Below, piece by piece: positions 33,321-42,019 of a stretch of DNA of 64,000 nucleotides. Numbering within the stretch: the stretch's first letter is position 1; each line of letters starts with the position of its first letter. The notes below the pieces were generated by a model. That model was given only the letters and a program-made list of their open reading frames with translations. It was not told the DNA's origin and ran no database searches. A program made the position numbers and the translations under genes. Source of the DNA: Marichromatium bheemlicum (lineage in GTDB: Bacteria > Pseudomonadota > Gammaproteobacteria > Chromatiales > Chromatiaceae); the NCBI RefSeq assembly GCF_012276755.1, contig NZ_JAAXKX010000001.1, positions 186,001 to 250,000 of the forward strand, given 5' to 3'.

Positions 33321-34689
33321 GATCCGCAAACGTAACAAGGCGCTGGCGGTCAATCCGCTCAAGGCCAGCTCCACCCTCGGCGCCGCGCTCGCCTTCCTCG
33401 GCCTCGACCGCGCCATCCCGATGCTGCACGGCTCGCAGGGCTGCACCGCCTTCGGCAAGGTGTTCCTGGTGCGTCACTTCCGCGAACCGATCCCGCTGCA
33501 GACCACCGCCATCGATCAGGTCAGCGCGATCATGGGCGGCGACGAGCAGCTGGTCGAGGGGCTCTGCACCCTCTGCGCAAAGAGCGCCCCGGCGCTGATC
33601 GGCATCCCCACCACCGGGCTGGTCGAGACCCAGGGAGCGGACGTCGAGCGTGGCATCCGCACCTTCCGCGCCGCCCACCCGGAGCACGCCGACACCGCGG
33701 TGGTCGCGGTCGCCACCCCGGATTACTGCGGCTCGCTGGAGTCGGGCTATGCCGCCGCGGTGCGCGCGCTGATCGACGCCCTGGTGCCGAGCGGCGAGCC
33801 GCGCCGCGCGGCACGGCGATCGCGCCGGGTCAACGTCCTCGCCGGCGCCCACCTCACCCCCGGTGACCTCGAACACCTCAAGACGCTGATCGCCGCCTTC
33901 GAGCTGGAGGCGCTGGTGCTACCCGACCTCTCGGGTTCGCTCGACGGTCACCTGCCCACCGCCGACTACAGCGCGCTGACCACCGGCGGCACGCCGATCG
34001 GCGCCTTCGCCGAGCTCGGCGGGGCCGCCGCCACCCTGGTGATCGGCGATGCCCTCGGCGAGGCCGCCGACCTGCTCGCCGAGCGCACCGGGGTGCCCGA
34101 TCACCGCTTCACCCATCTGCTCGGGATCGAGGCGGTCGACCAGCTGATGCTGACCCTCTCGGCGATCGCCGAGAGGCCGGTGCCGGCGGCCATCGAGCGC
34201 CAGCGCGAGCAGCTCCAGGACGCCATGCTCGACAGCCACTTCATGCTCGGCATGACCCGGGTGGCGATCGCCGCCGACCCCGACCTGCTGGTCGGCTGGA
34301 CCGAGCTGCTCGCCGGGGTCGGTGCCGAGACCGTGGCCGCAGTCGCGCCGAGCAATGCCCCGGTGCTCGCCCGCGCCCGGTGTGCCGAGGTCCGCATCGG
34401 CGACCTCGAGGACCTCGAGCGACAGGCCGGGGCCGCGCACGCCGAGCTGCTGGTGGCCAATGCCCACGGCGTGCAGAGCGCCGCCCGGCTCGGCATCCCG
34501 CTGCTGCGCGCCGGCTTCCCGCAGTTCGATCGGCTCGGCGGTTTCCGCCGCACCTGGATCGGCTACCAAGGCACCCGCGACACCCTCTTCGAACTCGCCA
34601 ACCTACTGCTCGAACTCGAGCGCGGCGAAATCCATCCCTATCGCTCGCGGCTCAAGCAATGGCCCGAGCACGAACGCACGGCGGCCTAG
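33313..34689 (+). CDS. nifN: Nitrogenase FeMo-cofactor biosynthesis protein NifN
   Basis: A 458-residue NifN. Family stretches are [41 protein letters not shown] and [17 protein letters not shown]. It partners NifE in the cofactor-maturation scaffold. The C-terminus is not fused to a NifX or NifB domain, unlike some NifN proteins. It starts inside the last codons of nifE. Confidence 0.95.
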   Translation: MAEIRKRNKALAVNPLKASSTLGAALAFLGLDRAIPMLHGSQGCTAFGKVFLVRHFREPIPLQTTAIDQVSAIMGGDEQLVEGLCTLCAKSAPALIGIPTTGLVETQGADVERGIRTFRAAHPEHADTAVVAVATPDYCGSLESGYAAAVRALIDALVPSGEPRRAARRSRRVNVLAGAHLTPGDLEHLKTLIAAFELEALVLPDLSGSLDGHLPTADYSALTTGGTPIGAFAELGGAAATLVIGDALGEAADLLAERTGVPDHRFTHLLGIEAVDQLMLTLSAIAERPVPAAIERQREQLQDAMLDSHFMLGMTRVAIAADPDLLVGWTELLAGVGAETVAAVAPSNAPVLARARCAEVRIGDLEDLERQAGAAHAELLVANAHGVQSAARLGIPLLRAGFPQFDRLGGFRRTWIGYQGTRDTLFELANLLLELERGEIHPYRSRLKQWPEHERTAA

Positions 34690-34702
34690 CCGGGAGGCAC
34701 GG

Positions 34703-35182
34703 ATGCAACGACGACTGCGACTGCTCGAGAGTGCCACCGCGCCGGCCAGGCGCCCGCTGCGGGTGGCCTTCGCCAGCAGCGACCGCACGCGCATCGACCA
34801 GCACTTCGGTGCCACCCGGGCCTTCGTGATCCACGGCGTCGATCACGCCCGTCATCGACTCATCGAGGTCATCGAGTTCGCCCCGGGGGTTGATGACGGC
34901 AACGGGGACAAGCTCGGCGAGCGTATCGGCGCGCTCGAGGGCTGTCTCGCCGTCTATTGCACGGCGATCGGCGCCTCGGCGGTCCGACGGCTCTGCGCCC
35001 TCGGGATCCAGCCGTTCAAGGTGCCCCACGGCACCCGGATCCGCGCCCAGATCGCAGCGCTGCAGGGCGAGCTGCGCGGGCGCCCCAGCCCGTGGCTGAC
35101 ACGCGCACTCGCACCGGCGCCTCGCGGCGAACCGGCCCATGCACGCTTCGACCAGATGGAGGCCGAGGGATGGAGCGAATGA
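34703..35182 (+). CDS. nifX: Nitrogenase cofactor carrier NifX
   Basis: A 159-residue protein with a NifX/NafY-type dinitrogenase iron-molybdenum cofactor-binding fold. The key stretch is LRVAFASSDRTRIDQHFGAT, and later GCLAVYCTAIGASAVRRL and LGIQPFKVPHGTRI. NifX shuttles NifB-co and the VK-cluster to and from NifEN. GGGAGG precedes the ATG. It overlaps the following RseC-like gene. Confidence 0.92.
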   Translation: MQRRLRLLESATAPARRPLRVAFASSDRTRIDQHFGATRAFVIHGVDHARHRLIEVIEFAPGVDDGNGDKLGERIGALEGCLAVYCTAIGASAVRRLCALGIQPFKVPHGTRIRAQIAALQGELRGRPSPWLTRALAPAPRGEPAHARFDQMEAEGWSE

Positions 35183-35589
35183 TCGAGACCATCGCGGTAG
35201 TGACCGCGAGCGCCCCGCCACGCGCCTGGGTCGCGCCCAACAACGCCGGCGCCTGCTCCGGCTGCGCCCAGTCGGGCTATTGCGCCGGCGCCACGGTCGG
35301 GCGCCGCGGGCGGGGCCGACAGATCGCCATCGACGACCCACTCGGACTCAGCCCCGGCGAGTCGGTGGTGATCGGCATCCCCGGCGCCGGACTGCTACGC
35401 GCCGCCATCCTCGCCTATCTGCTGCCGCTGCTGGCACTGGCCGCGACGGCTTGGGTCGGCACCCGCTTCGCGCTGCCGCTGTGGGCCACGCTCGGCGGTG
35501 CGCTGCTCGCACTCGGTGCCGGGCTGTGGCTGGCCGAGCGGCTCGGGCGCGCGGCACCCCGGCCGGTGGTGCTACGGCGCCTGTGCTGA
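35170..35589 (+). CDS. RseC/MucC-like membrane protein inside the nif operon
   Basis: A 139-residue protein with the RseC layout. A short N-terminal domain contains the cysteine cluster CSGCAQSGYC, and GESVVIGIPGAGLLRAA leads into two membrane helices (about 78-96 and 101-118). E. coli RseC works with the Rsx (Rnf-like) electron-transfer complex that keeps SoxR reduced, and RseC/MucC also affect sigma-E. Between nifX and the DUF269 gene it may serve an Rnf-type complex feeding electrons to nitrogenase; that is inference. ATG codons at 35170 and 35179 are both possible; the second gives ATGA coupling to nifX. Confidence 0.8.
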   Translation: MERMIETIAVVTASAPPRAWVAPNNAGACSGCAQSGYCAGATVGRRGRGRQIAIDDPLGLSPGESVVIGIPGAGLLRAAILAYLLPLLALAATAWVGTRFALPLWATLGGALLALGAGLWLAERLGRAAPRPVVLRRLC

Positions 35590-35631
35590 TTCATCACCCC
35601 CGACCCAAGATCCCAGTCAGGAGACACGACG

Positions 35632-36105
35632 ATGACCGACACCGCGACGGCCACAATGGCCAGCCGAGGGCTGCTCGAGAGCGACTTCATGATCGAGATG
35701 GTGCGCCAGATGCGAGCGATCGACGCCTATGGCCAGTACGAGCACCTCGCCAACGCCGATCTGCTCGATCCCTTCGTCCTCACCAAGGAAGCACGACGCG
35801 AGATCCCCATCATCGGCGACCCCGACGAGATCGTGGTCGAGCGGGTCAAGGCCTTCTACAACGCCATCGCGGCGCTGATCGAGTCCGAGTGCGGGCTGAT
35901 GGCCGTGCCCCTGGTGCATCTCAGCCACGAGGGTTTCGGCCGGGCGCTGATCACCGTCGGCAAGCTGGTGGTGCTCGACCGCACCCTGCGCGACGTGCAC
36001 CGCTTCGGCTTCCCCAGCCTGTCGCGGATGAAGGACGAGGCCGACAAGTACCTCTCGGTGGCCATCGAGCTGATCGGCGAACACCCCAAGGTGGCCGGGC
36101 TCTGA
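35632..36105 (+). CDS. NifX-associated nitrogen fixation protein (DUF269)
   Basis: A 157-residue protein of the DUF269 family, seen almost only in nif clusters after nifX. Typical stretches are FMIEMVRQMRAIDAYG, VLTKEARREIPIIGDPD and GRALITVGKLVVLDRTLRDVHRFGFPS (shown in part: LVVLDRTLRDVHRFGF). Its precise role is unknown; it probably assists cofactor trafficking. A CAGGAGAC ribosome site precedes the ATG. Confidence 0.9.
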   Translation: MTDTATATMASRGLLESDFMIEMVRQMRAIDAYGQYEHLANADLLDPFVLTKEARREIPIIGDPDEIVVERVKAFYNAIAALIESECGLMAVPLVHLSHEGFGRALITVGKLVVLDRTLRDVHRFGFPSLSRMKDEADKYLSVAIELIGEHPKVAGL

Positions 36106-36196
36106 ACCGCGCCTCCAGCCCCTGCGACCGGCCACGCGCCGGTCGCGTCAACCACGGCACGCGACCATCAGTACCGCAGATCGGGAGCCACGCGTC

Positions 36197-36496
36197 ATGA
36201 CTGTCATCACCGGCATCACTCGGGGCGGGGTCGAGTGGACCCCGTCATTCGTCATCACCATCGACCAGGAGCGCTGCATCGGCTGTGGCCGCTGCTACAA
36301 GGTCTGCCCACGTGAGGTCTTCACCCTGATCGATCGCGACGACCTCGACACGATCGAGGACGACGACGACTTCGACGACGCGCCGGGGATGGTCATGCAC
36401 CTTGCCGATGCGCTCGATTGCATCGGCTGCGCCGCCTGCTCCCGGGTCTGTCCCAAGGGCTGCCTCAGCCATCAACCCAGCGCGGTGGCAGCCTGA
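36197..36496 (+). CDS. fdxB: Nif-specific ferredoxin III (2[4Fe-4S])
   Basis: A 99-residue ferredoxin with two cluster motifs: CIGCGRCYKVCP and CIGCAACSRVCPKGC. An acidic insert (about 50-63, rich in Asp/Glu) separates them, as in nif-specific ferredoxin III. It likely donates electrons for nitrogenase or NifEN/NifB chemistry. It is the last gene of the nif block and converges with gltA, 12 bases away. Confidence 0.92.
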   Translation: MTVITGITRGGVEWTPSFVITIDQERCIGCGRCYKVCPREVFTLIDRDDLDTIEDDDDFDDAPGMVMHLADALDCIGCAACSRVCPKGCLSHQPSAVAA

Positions 36497-36508
36497 TCGG
36501 GCAGGCGC

Positions 36509-37795
36509 TCAGTCGCGCTGATCCATCGGCACATAATCGACCGGGGCGGAGCCGACATAGAGCTGACGCGGCCGGGCGATACGCCCCCCGGCGCGCGTCT
36601 GCTCCCACCAGTGCGCAATCCAGCCCGGTAACCGTCCCATCGCGAACATCACCGTGAACATGTTGGTGGGGATACCCACCGCACGCATGATGATGCCGCT
36701 GTAGAAATCGACGTTGGGGTAGAGCTGGCGATCGATGAAATAGGCATCCTCGCGCGCGATCTCCTCGAGCCGGCGGGCGATGTCGAGCAGCGGATCGTGC
36801 AGCCCGAGCTGGGCGAGCAGGCGCTCGGCCACCCGACCGAGGATCTGCGCACGTGGATCGAACTGCTTGTAGACCCGATGACCGAAGCCCATCAGCCGCA
36901 CCTTGCTGTCTCGGTCCTTGGCCAGCCGGACGTACTCCTCGGGGGTGATCCGCCCCTGATGGATCTCCTCGAGCATGCGCAACACCGCGACATTGGCGCC
37001 CCCGTGCAAGGGTCCCCACAGCGCACACACGCCGGCGGCACAGGCGGCGAACAGATTCGCCTGGCTTGAACCGACCATACGCACTGTCGAGGTCGAGCAA
37101 TTCTGCTCGTGATCGGCATGGAGCAACAACACCAGGTTGATCGCGTCGCGCACCAGCGGATCACAGACGTACTCGGCGTAGGGGTCGGAGAACATCATAT
37201 GCAGAAAGTTCGGCACATAACGCAGCCCGGGGTGGGGATAGATGTAGGGCTGTCCGATGGAGTGACGATAGGCGTAGGCGGCGATGGTGCGGATACGGCT
37301 GATCAGCCCGGCGGCGGCGGCACGGAAGCGCTGCTCGTCGTCGAGTTCGAAGAGTTCGGGATGGAAACAGGAGAGCGCATTGATCATCGCCGAGAGGATC
37401 GCCATCGGCGGTGCGGCGCGCGGGAAGCCCTCGAAATGATGCTTCATCCCCTCGTCGAGGTTGGCGCAGGCGGTCAGTTCGGCGGAGAAGTCGGCATACT
37501 CGCGGGCGTTGGGCAGGTGACCGAAGATCAGCAGCCAGGCGACCTCGACGAAGTTGGGGTTGTGCTCGAACTGCTCGATGGGGATACCCCGATAGCGCAG
37601 AATGCCCCGCTCACCATCGATATAGGTGATGGCGCTGCGACAGCTGCCGGTATTGGCATAGCCCGGATCGAGCGCGATCAACCCGGTGCGGGCACGCAGT
37701 GTCTGGATGTCGATCGCGCGCTCGCCGGCGCTGCCGGTGACGAGGGGCAGTGAATGATGCGCGTCACCCAGGATCAGGGTCGCTTGGTCGGACAT
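36509..37795 (-). CDS. gltA: Citrate synthase
   Basis: A 428-residue type II (NADH-sensitive class by size) citrate synthase. Active-site regions are visible: LLHADHEQNCSTSTVRMVG, GFGHRVYKQFDPRAQI, and LHGGANVAVLRML. It condenses acetyl-CoA and oxaloacetate in the TCA cycle. It is a single gene on the minus strand between nif and the aldolase. Confidence 0.96.
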   Translation of the reverse strand: MSDQATLILGDAHHSLPLVTGSAGERAIDIQTLRARTGLIALDPGYANTGSCRSAITYIDGERGILRYRGIPIEQFEHNPNFVEVAWLLIFGHLPNAREYADFSAELTACANLDEGMKHHFEGFPRAAPPMAILSAMINALSCFHPELFELDDEQRFRAAAAGLISRIRTIAAYAYRHSIGQPYIYPHPGLRYVPNFLHMMFSDPYAEYVCDPLVRDAINLVLLLHADHEQNCSTSTVRMVGSSQANLFAACAAGVCALWGPLHGGANVAVLRMLEEIHQGRITPEEYVRLAKDRDSKVRLMGFGHRVYKQFDPRAQILGRVAERLLAQLGLHDPLLDIARRLEEIAREDAYFIDRQLYPNVDFYSGIIMRAVGIPTNMFTVMFAMGRLPGWIAHWWEQTRAGGRIARPRQLYVGSAPVDYVPMDQRD

Positions 37796-37884
37796 GGAGA
37801 GAGACTCCGAGAAGATGCACAGGGACCGGGTGGCGCGCCCCGGAGAGGGCGTGCGCGCTCGGGATCGGAGTCGATGGTGTAACG

Positions 37885-37927
37885 CGAACGCGCCCGTCTG
37901 GCAAGGGGGCCAGAGCGGGCGCGTTCG
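37885..37927 (-). terminator. Terminator hairpin downstream of the aldolase gene
   Basis: A 12-bp perfect stem CGAACGCGCCCG / CGGGCGCGTTCG continues after a small bulge with CTGGC / GCCAG. It sits between the end of the minus-strand aldolase gene and the start of gltA, so it could separate the two transcripts. Confidence 0.55.
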
Positions 37928-38044
37928 TACCGGTACGTTGGGAACGTCGGCGGATGCGCGACGGGAAGACCCCGTGAGCCGACCGGATCAGCCCTTCACC
38001 AAGGCTGCCGAGTCGCGCGCGCGACCAACCGCGCCCCGTGCCCT

Positions 38045-39028
38045 TCAGATCTCGGCGACCAGCTTGTCGTAGAAGCCGAGGAAGTCTTCCGGGGTCGGAC
38101 CCTCACGCCACTCGATCGCCGAGCGCGGGTGCTGGTTGAGCTGACCGGTGAGGTTGTAGGGCAGCGACGGCCCCCAGTCGAGCTCCTTGCGCAGCGGCAG
38201 CATGTACTTCTGGATCACCTCGACGATCGGACGGACGTCGAACTTGGGGTTGCGCAGGAAGCCGAGCAGCAGCTCGGTGTGGCAGTTGCCCGCGCCGCGG
38301 CCGAAACCGTAGATGGTCGAGTCGACACGATTGCAGCCGAGGATGATCGCCTCGATGGTGTTGGCGAAGGCCAGCTGCAGGTTGTTGTGGGCGTGGATAC
38401 CGATCTCCATGCCCTTGCCGGCGAGCGCGTCGGTGTACTTGTGGTAGAGCCGGTCGATCTGTTCGCGGTAGAGGTAGCCGAAGCTGTCGACGATGACCAT
38501 GGTCGAGGCCGGAGTGTGGGAGACGGCCTCGAGGACCTTGTCGATCTCCTCCTCGGTGATGTTGGAGACGGCCATCAGGTTGGCGGTGGTCTCGTAGCCG
38601 AGTTCGTGGGCGTGGTGGATCATGTCCACCGCCTCGGAGACCTGGTGGGCGTAGAAGGCCACCCGAATCATCGACAGCGGGCTGTCGGCCGCCGGCACCA
38701 GGTCCTGCTCCCAGTCGCTCTTGCCGGCATCGGCCATGGCCGCGAGCTTGAGCCCGGTCTTCTCGGCATCGTGATCGCCGACAACACGGCGGATGTCGGC
38801 CTCGTCACAGTGACGCCAAGGCCCGAACTTGTCCTTGGGGAAGACCCGCTTCGAGTTCTTATAGCCGATCTCCATGTAGTCGATCCCGGCATCGACACAG
38901 GCGTGGTAGACGGCGCTGACGAAGGCATCGTCGAAGCGATGGGCATTCACCAGCCCCCCGTCCCGAACCGTGCAGTCGAGGACCTTGAGTTCAGGCCGGA
39001 AGGTGATCCAGGGGGCCTTTTCGGACAT
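38045..39028 (-). CDS. DRE-TIM metallolyase-type aldolase (4-hydroxy-2-oxovalerate-aldolase-like)
   Basis: A 327-residue TIM-barrel enzyme. The metal/catalytic N-terminal motif is LDCTVRDGGLVNAHRF (a DCTxRDGG form), and HAHNNLQLAFANTIEA supplies the metal-binding histidines. These mark the HMGL-like DRE-TIM superfamily, branch with 4-hydroxy-2-oxovalerate aldolase. It lacks the regulatory domain of isopropylmalate synthase. The substrate is unknown. NifV was considered because of the nif genes nearby, but the motif is not that of homocitrate synthase. GGAG lies ten bases before the ATG at 39028; an ATG eight codons earlier is possible. Confidence 0.8.
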   Translation of the reverse strand: MSEKAPWITFRPELKVLDCTVRDGGLVNAHRFDDAFVSAVYHACVDAGIDYMEIGYKNSKRVFPKDKFGPWRHCDEADIRRVVGDHDAEKTGLKLAAMADAGKSDWEQDLVPAADSPLSMIRVAFYAHQVSEAVDMIHHAHELGYETTANLMAVSNITEEEIDKVLEAVSHTPASTMVIVDSFGYLYREQIDRLYHKYTDALAGKGMEIGIHAHNNLQLAFANTIEAIILGCNRVDSTIYGFGRGAGNCHTELLLGFLRNPKFDVRPIVEVIQKYMLPLRKELDWGPSLPYNLTGQLNQHPRSAIEWREGPTPEDFLGFYDKLVAEI

Positions 39029-39270
39029 CGTTCGTTTCTCCGCGAATTCCATATGGTTGGCAGATCATTATTGAGCGCCTGAGCCCGGTGATCAAACCGG
39101 CTCAGGCCAGGGATGGGCAAAGGGCCGGGGCAATCCCGCCGCAACCGATCCGCAACCGCTTCGTCGCGGCCACGCCACGCCACGGTCACTAAAGCGGCCT
39201 ATCCTGACGCGACCTGGGTGAACACGCATTGCGAAAACCCGATCCGGTCCACCGGCCAGGGAGCCAACGC

Positions 39271-40467
39271 TTGAAAACCGCACCGACACTCGCCGACCGC
39301 ATCGACCAACGGGTCTTCGACGCCATCTACTCACGCGCGCTGGTCTACAACACCTGCTGGGAGGACCCGGCGGTCGACCGGCTGGCCCTCGAGCTAAGCG
39401 CTGACGACACCCTGTTGGTGATCACCAGCGCCGGTTGCAACGTGCTCGACTACGCCCTCACCGCGCCGCGACGGATCCACGCGGTGGACGCCAACCCGCG
39501 TCAGAACGCGCTGCTCGAACTCAAGCTCGCCGGCATCCGCGCACTCGAGTTCGACGACTTCTTCGCCGTCTTTGGCCACGGTTACCACCCGGACTTCCGC
39601 GCGCTCTACCACAACGCCCTGCGCGATCGGCTCACGCCCTTTGCCCGTACCTTCTGGGATAAACGTGCGGTCTGGTTCGGCAACCCCAATGGCAGCTTCT
39701 ACTTCCACGGTCTCTCCGGGGTCGTCGCCCGGCTCTTCCACGCCTATCTGCGCGCCCGCCCCCAACTGGCCGCCCACGTGCGCGCGCTGTTCGCCAGCGC
39801 CGACCTCGACCACCAGCGCGAGATCTACGACACCCGCGTCCAGCCGCTGTTCTGGACCCCGGCGCTCAACTGGACGCTCTCGCGCCAGCTCACCATGAGC
39901 CTGCTCGGTGTCCCCCATCCGCAGCGCAAGGAGGTCCAGGCACAGCACGCGCAGGGCGTCGCCGGCTTCATCCGCGAGGCGCTCGAATACGTGCTGCGCC
40001 AACTGCCGCTCGCCGACAACTACTTCTGGTCGGTCTATCTGCGCGGTCGCTACACCCCGGCGTGCTGCCCCGAGTATCTCAAGCGCGACAACTTCGCCGC
40101 GCTCAAGGCCGGGCTGGTCGAGCGCATCGTGCCGCACACCTGCACCGTCACCGAGTTCCTCCACGCCACGGACGAGCCCATCTCCAAGTACGTGCTGCTC
40201 GATCACATGGACTGGATGAGTTCCTACCACCCCGAGGCACTCGCCGAGGAGTGGCAGGCGATCCTCGCACGCGCCAGCGCCGATGCGCGGATCATCTTCC
40301 GCAGCGCCCATGTCGCGCCGCGCTATCTCGAACGGCTCGAACTCGGCCCCGAGCGCACCCGCTTGAGCGAGCGTCTGCGCTTCCACCCCGAGCGCGCCGC
40401 CGCGCTCAACCGCCTCGATCGCGTGCACACCTACGCCGGCTTCCACATCGCGGATGTGCGCGCATGA
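39271..40467 (+). CDS. btaA: BtaA-like SAM:diacylglycerol 3-amino-3-carboxypropyltransferase (DUF3419)
   Basis: A 398-residue protein of the BtaA/DUF3419 family. It has RALVYNTCWEDPAVDRLALEL at its start (seen as YNTCWEDPAVDR), a SAM-site-like VITSAGCNVLDYAL and VDANPRQNALLELKL, and YVLLDHMDWM near the end. BtaA moves the aminocarboxypropyl group of SAM to diacylglycerol, the first step to the betaine lipid DGTS. The TTG at 39271 has a CAGGGAG ribosome site seven bases upstream. The next gene, a methyltransferase, overlaps by four bases, just as btaB follows btaA elsewhere. Confidence 0.88.
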   Translation: MKTAPTLADRIDQRVFDAIYSRALVYNTCWEDPAVDRLALELSADDTLLVITSAGCNVLDYALTAPRRIHAVDANPRQNALLELKLAGIRALEFDDFFAVFGHGYHPDFRALYHNALRDRLTPFARTFWDKRAVWFGNPNGSFYFHGLSGVVARLFHAYLRARPQLAAHVRALFASADLDHQREIYDTRVQPLFWTPALNWTLSRQLTMSLLGVPHPQRKEVQAQHAQGVAGFIREALEYVLRQLPLADNYFWSVYLRGRYTPACCPEYLKRDNFAALKAGLVERIVPHTCTVTEFLHATDEPISKYVLLDHMDWMSSYHPEALAEEWQAILARASADARIIFRSAHVAPRYLERLELGPERTRLSERLRFHPERAAALNRLDRVHTYAGFHIADVRA

Positions 40468-41201
40468 TCGGCAGCGACGCGCGCATCCTCCTCCACCTGC
40501 TGCGCGGCCAGCGTCGCCAGGGCTCGCACGCCGAACGGCTACAGCACTTCTACGCCCCCCAGGCGGCGTACTACGATCGCTTCCGCGAGCGCCTGCTGCA
40601 CGGACGCGCGCAGTTGATCGCCGCACTCGACCCGGCGCCCGGCGCGTATCTGGTCGAACTCGGCGCCGGCACCGGACGCAACCTGCTCTATCTCGGAGAA
40701 CGCCTCGATACCCTCGGCCGGATCGATCTCGTCGACCTTTGCCCGGCGCTGCTCGACGAGGCGCGCCGGCGCACCGCCGGCCTCGCCAGGGTGCGGGTGA
40801 TCGAAGCCGACGCCGCCGACTATCGCCCCGAGGGGCCGGTCGACTGCGTCTACTGCGCCTACTCGCTGACGATGATGCCCAACTGGCGGGCGGTACTCGC
40901 AAACGCCCTCGCCATGCTCCGCCCCGGCGGCACCCTAGGGGTGGTCGACTTCTACGTCTCCGACGCCCAAGGCGGCCCCGGCAACACCCGCCACGGCGCC
41001 CTCGCCCGCGCCTTCTGGCCCCGCTGGTTCGCCCACGATGGCGTCCACCCCAGCCCCGAGCCGCTGCGCTGGTTGCGCGACCACCTCCCCGACCACCAGC
41101 TCGACGAACACCTCGCCCCGATCCCCTACCTCCCCGGCCTGCGCGTGCCCTACTACCGCTTCGTCGGGCGCAAGTCGCTCGCGGACAGCCGTCAAGACTG
41201 A
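40464..41201 (+). CDS. btaB: BtaB-like N-methyltransferase of betaine lipid synthesis
   Basis: A 245-residue SAM-dependent methyltransferase. Motif I is YLVELGAGTGRNLLYLGERL (LVELGAGTGRN), and MLRPGGTLGVVDFYVS resembles motif III. Coupled by ATGA to btaA, it should add three methyl groups to diacylglyceryl-homoserine, giving DGTS. In Rhodobacter and Sinorhizobium such lipids replace phospholipids under phosphate limitation; whether it is so here is unknown. The TIR repeat array begins at the stop codon. Confidence 0.88.
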   Translation: MIGSDARILLHLLRGQRRQGSHAERLQHFYAPQAAYYDRFRERLLHGRAQLIAALDPAPGAYLVELGAGTGRNLLYLGERLDTLGRIDLVDLCPALLDEARRRTAGLARVRVIEADAADYRPEGPVDCVYCAYSLTMMPNWRAVLANALAMLRPGGTLGVVDFYVSDAQGGPGNTRHGALARAFWPRWFAHDGVHPSPEPLRWLRDHLPDHQLDEHLAPIPYLPGLRVPYYRFVGRKSLADSRQD

Positions 41202-42015
41202 ACCGCAAAGACGCCAAGGACGCGAAGTCTCGTAGGTTGGGTTAACCGTCCGTCCACCATGCCACCGACGAATCGGCAACGTTCATCGACGGTTAACCCA
41301 ACATCGAGGCGCGATCGCCGGGCTTCGGCGCCGCTGCACGATCACCCGATGTCGGTGTTGGGGTGCCGCTGGCAACCCAACCTACGGCGCTGGAAGCTGG
41401 TTCGAACCGCAAAGACACCAAGGACGCAAAGTCTCGTAGGTTGGGTTAACCGTCCGTCCACCGTTCCATCGACGAATCGACGACGTTCGGCGACGGTTAA
41501 CCCAACATCGAGGTACGATCGCCGGTCTTCGGCGCCGGTGCACGATCACCCGATGTCGGTGTTGGGTTGCCGCTGGCAACCCAACCTACGGCGCTGGAAG
41601 CTGGTTCGAACCGCAAAGACGCCAAGGACGCGAAGTCTCGTAGGTTGGGTTAACCGTCCGTCCACCGCCCCGTCGACGAATCGGCGACGGTCGTGGACGG
41701 TTAACCCAACAGCGGCGCGTGATCGCCGGGCTTCGGGGCCGGTGTAGGGTTGCCGTTGGCAACCCAACCTACGGCGCTGGAAGCTGGTTCGAACCGCAAA
41801 GACGCCAAGGACGCAAAGTCTCGTAGGTTGGGTTAACCGTCCGTCCACCACCCCATCGACGAATCGGCGACGATCGTGGACGGTTAACCCAACAGCGGCG
41901 CGTGATCGCCGGGCTTCGGCGCCGGTGTTGGGTTGCCGTTGGCAACCCCACCTACGTGCTATCCACCGCCCCATCGACGAATCGGCAGCGCCCGTGGATG
42001 GGTCACCCAACACAG
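41201..42015. repeat. Tandem array of four TIR-bearing elements plus a partial fifth
   Basis: Units begin at 41201, 41405, 41609 and 41792 (204, 204 and 183 bases apart). Each holds an element bounded by 13-bp inverted repeats CGTAGGTTGGGTT / AACCCAACCTACG: 41231-41386, 41435-41590, 41639-41773 and 41822-41956 (the last with one mismatch). Inside each, TTGGGTTAACCGTC and GACGGTTAACCCAA form a second inverted repeat. The units are joined by a constant stretch of about 48 bases including GGTTCGAACCGCAAAGACGC. Units 1 and 2 carry 21 extra bases. A partial copy ends at 42015. Any reading frames across it are repeats of one another and not convincing genes. Confidence 0.9.
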
Positions 42016-42019
42016 GCAC

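Noticed and set aside
38045-39028. Homocitrate synthase NifV, suggested by nearby nif genes
   Set aside because: The N-terminal motif is DCTVRDGG, of the hydroxy-oxovalerate aldolase-like branch, not the DTTLRDGEQ form of NifV/LeuA.
41396-41412. tRNA-like T-arm sequence GGTTCGAACC in the repeat linkers
   Set aside because: No acceptor stem, anticodon arm or CCA context is found around it; it is a short palindrome within the repeat unit.
41259-42019. Reading frames of up to 162 codons in the TIR repeat array
   Set aside because: The encoded peptides simply repeat with the DNA units, there is no ribosome site, and the same peptides appear on both strands.
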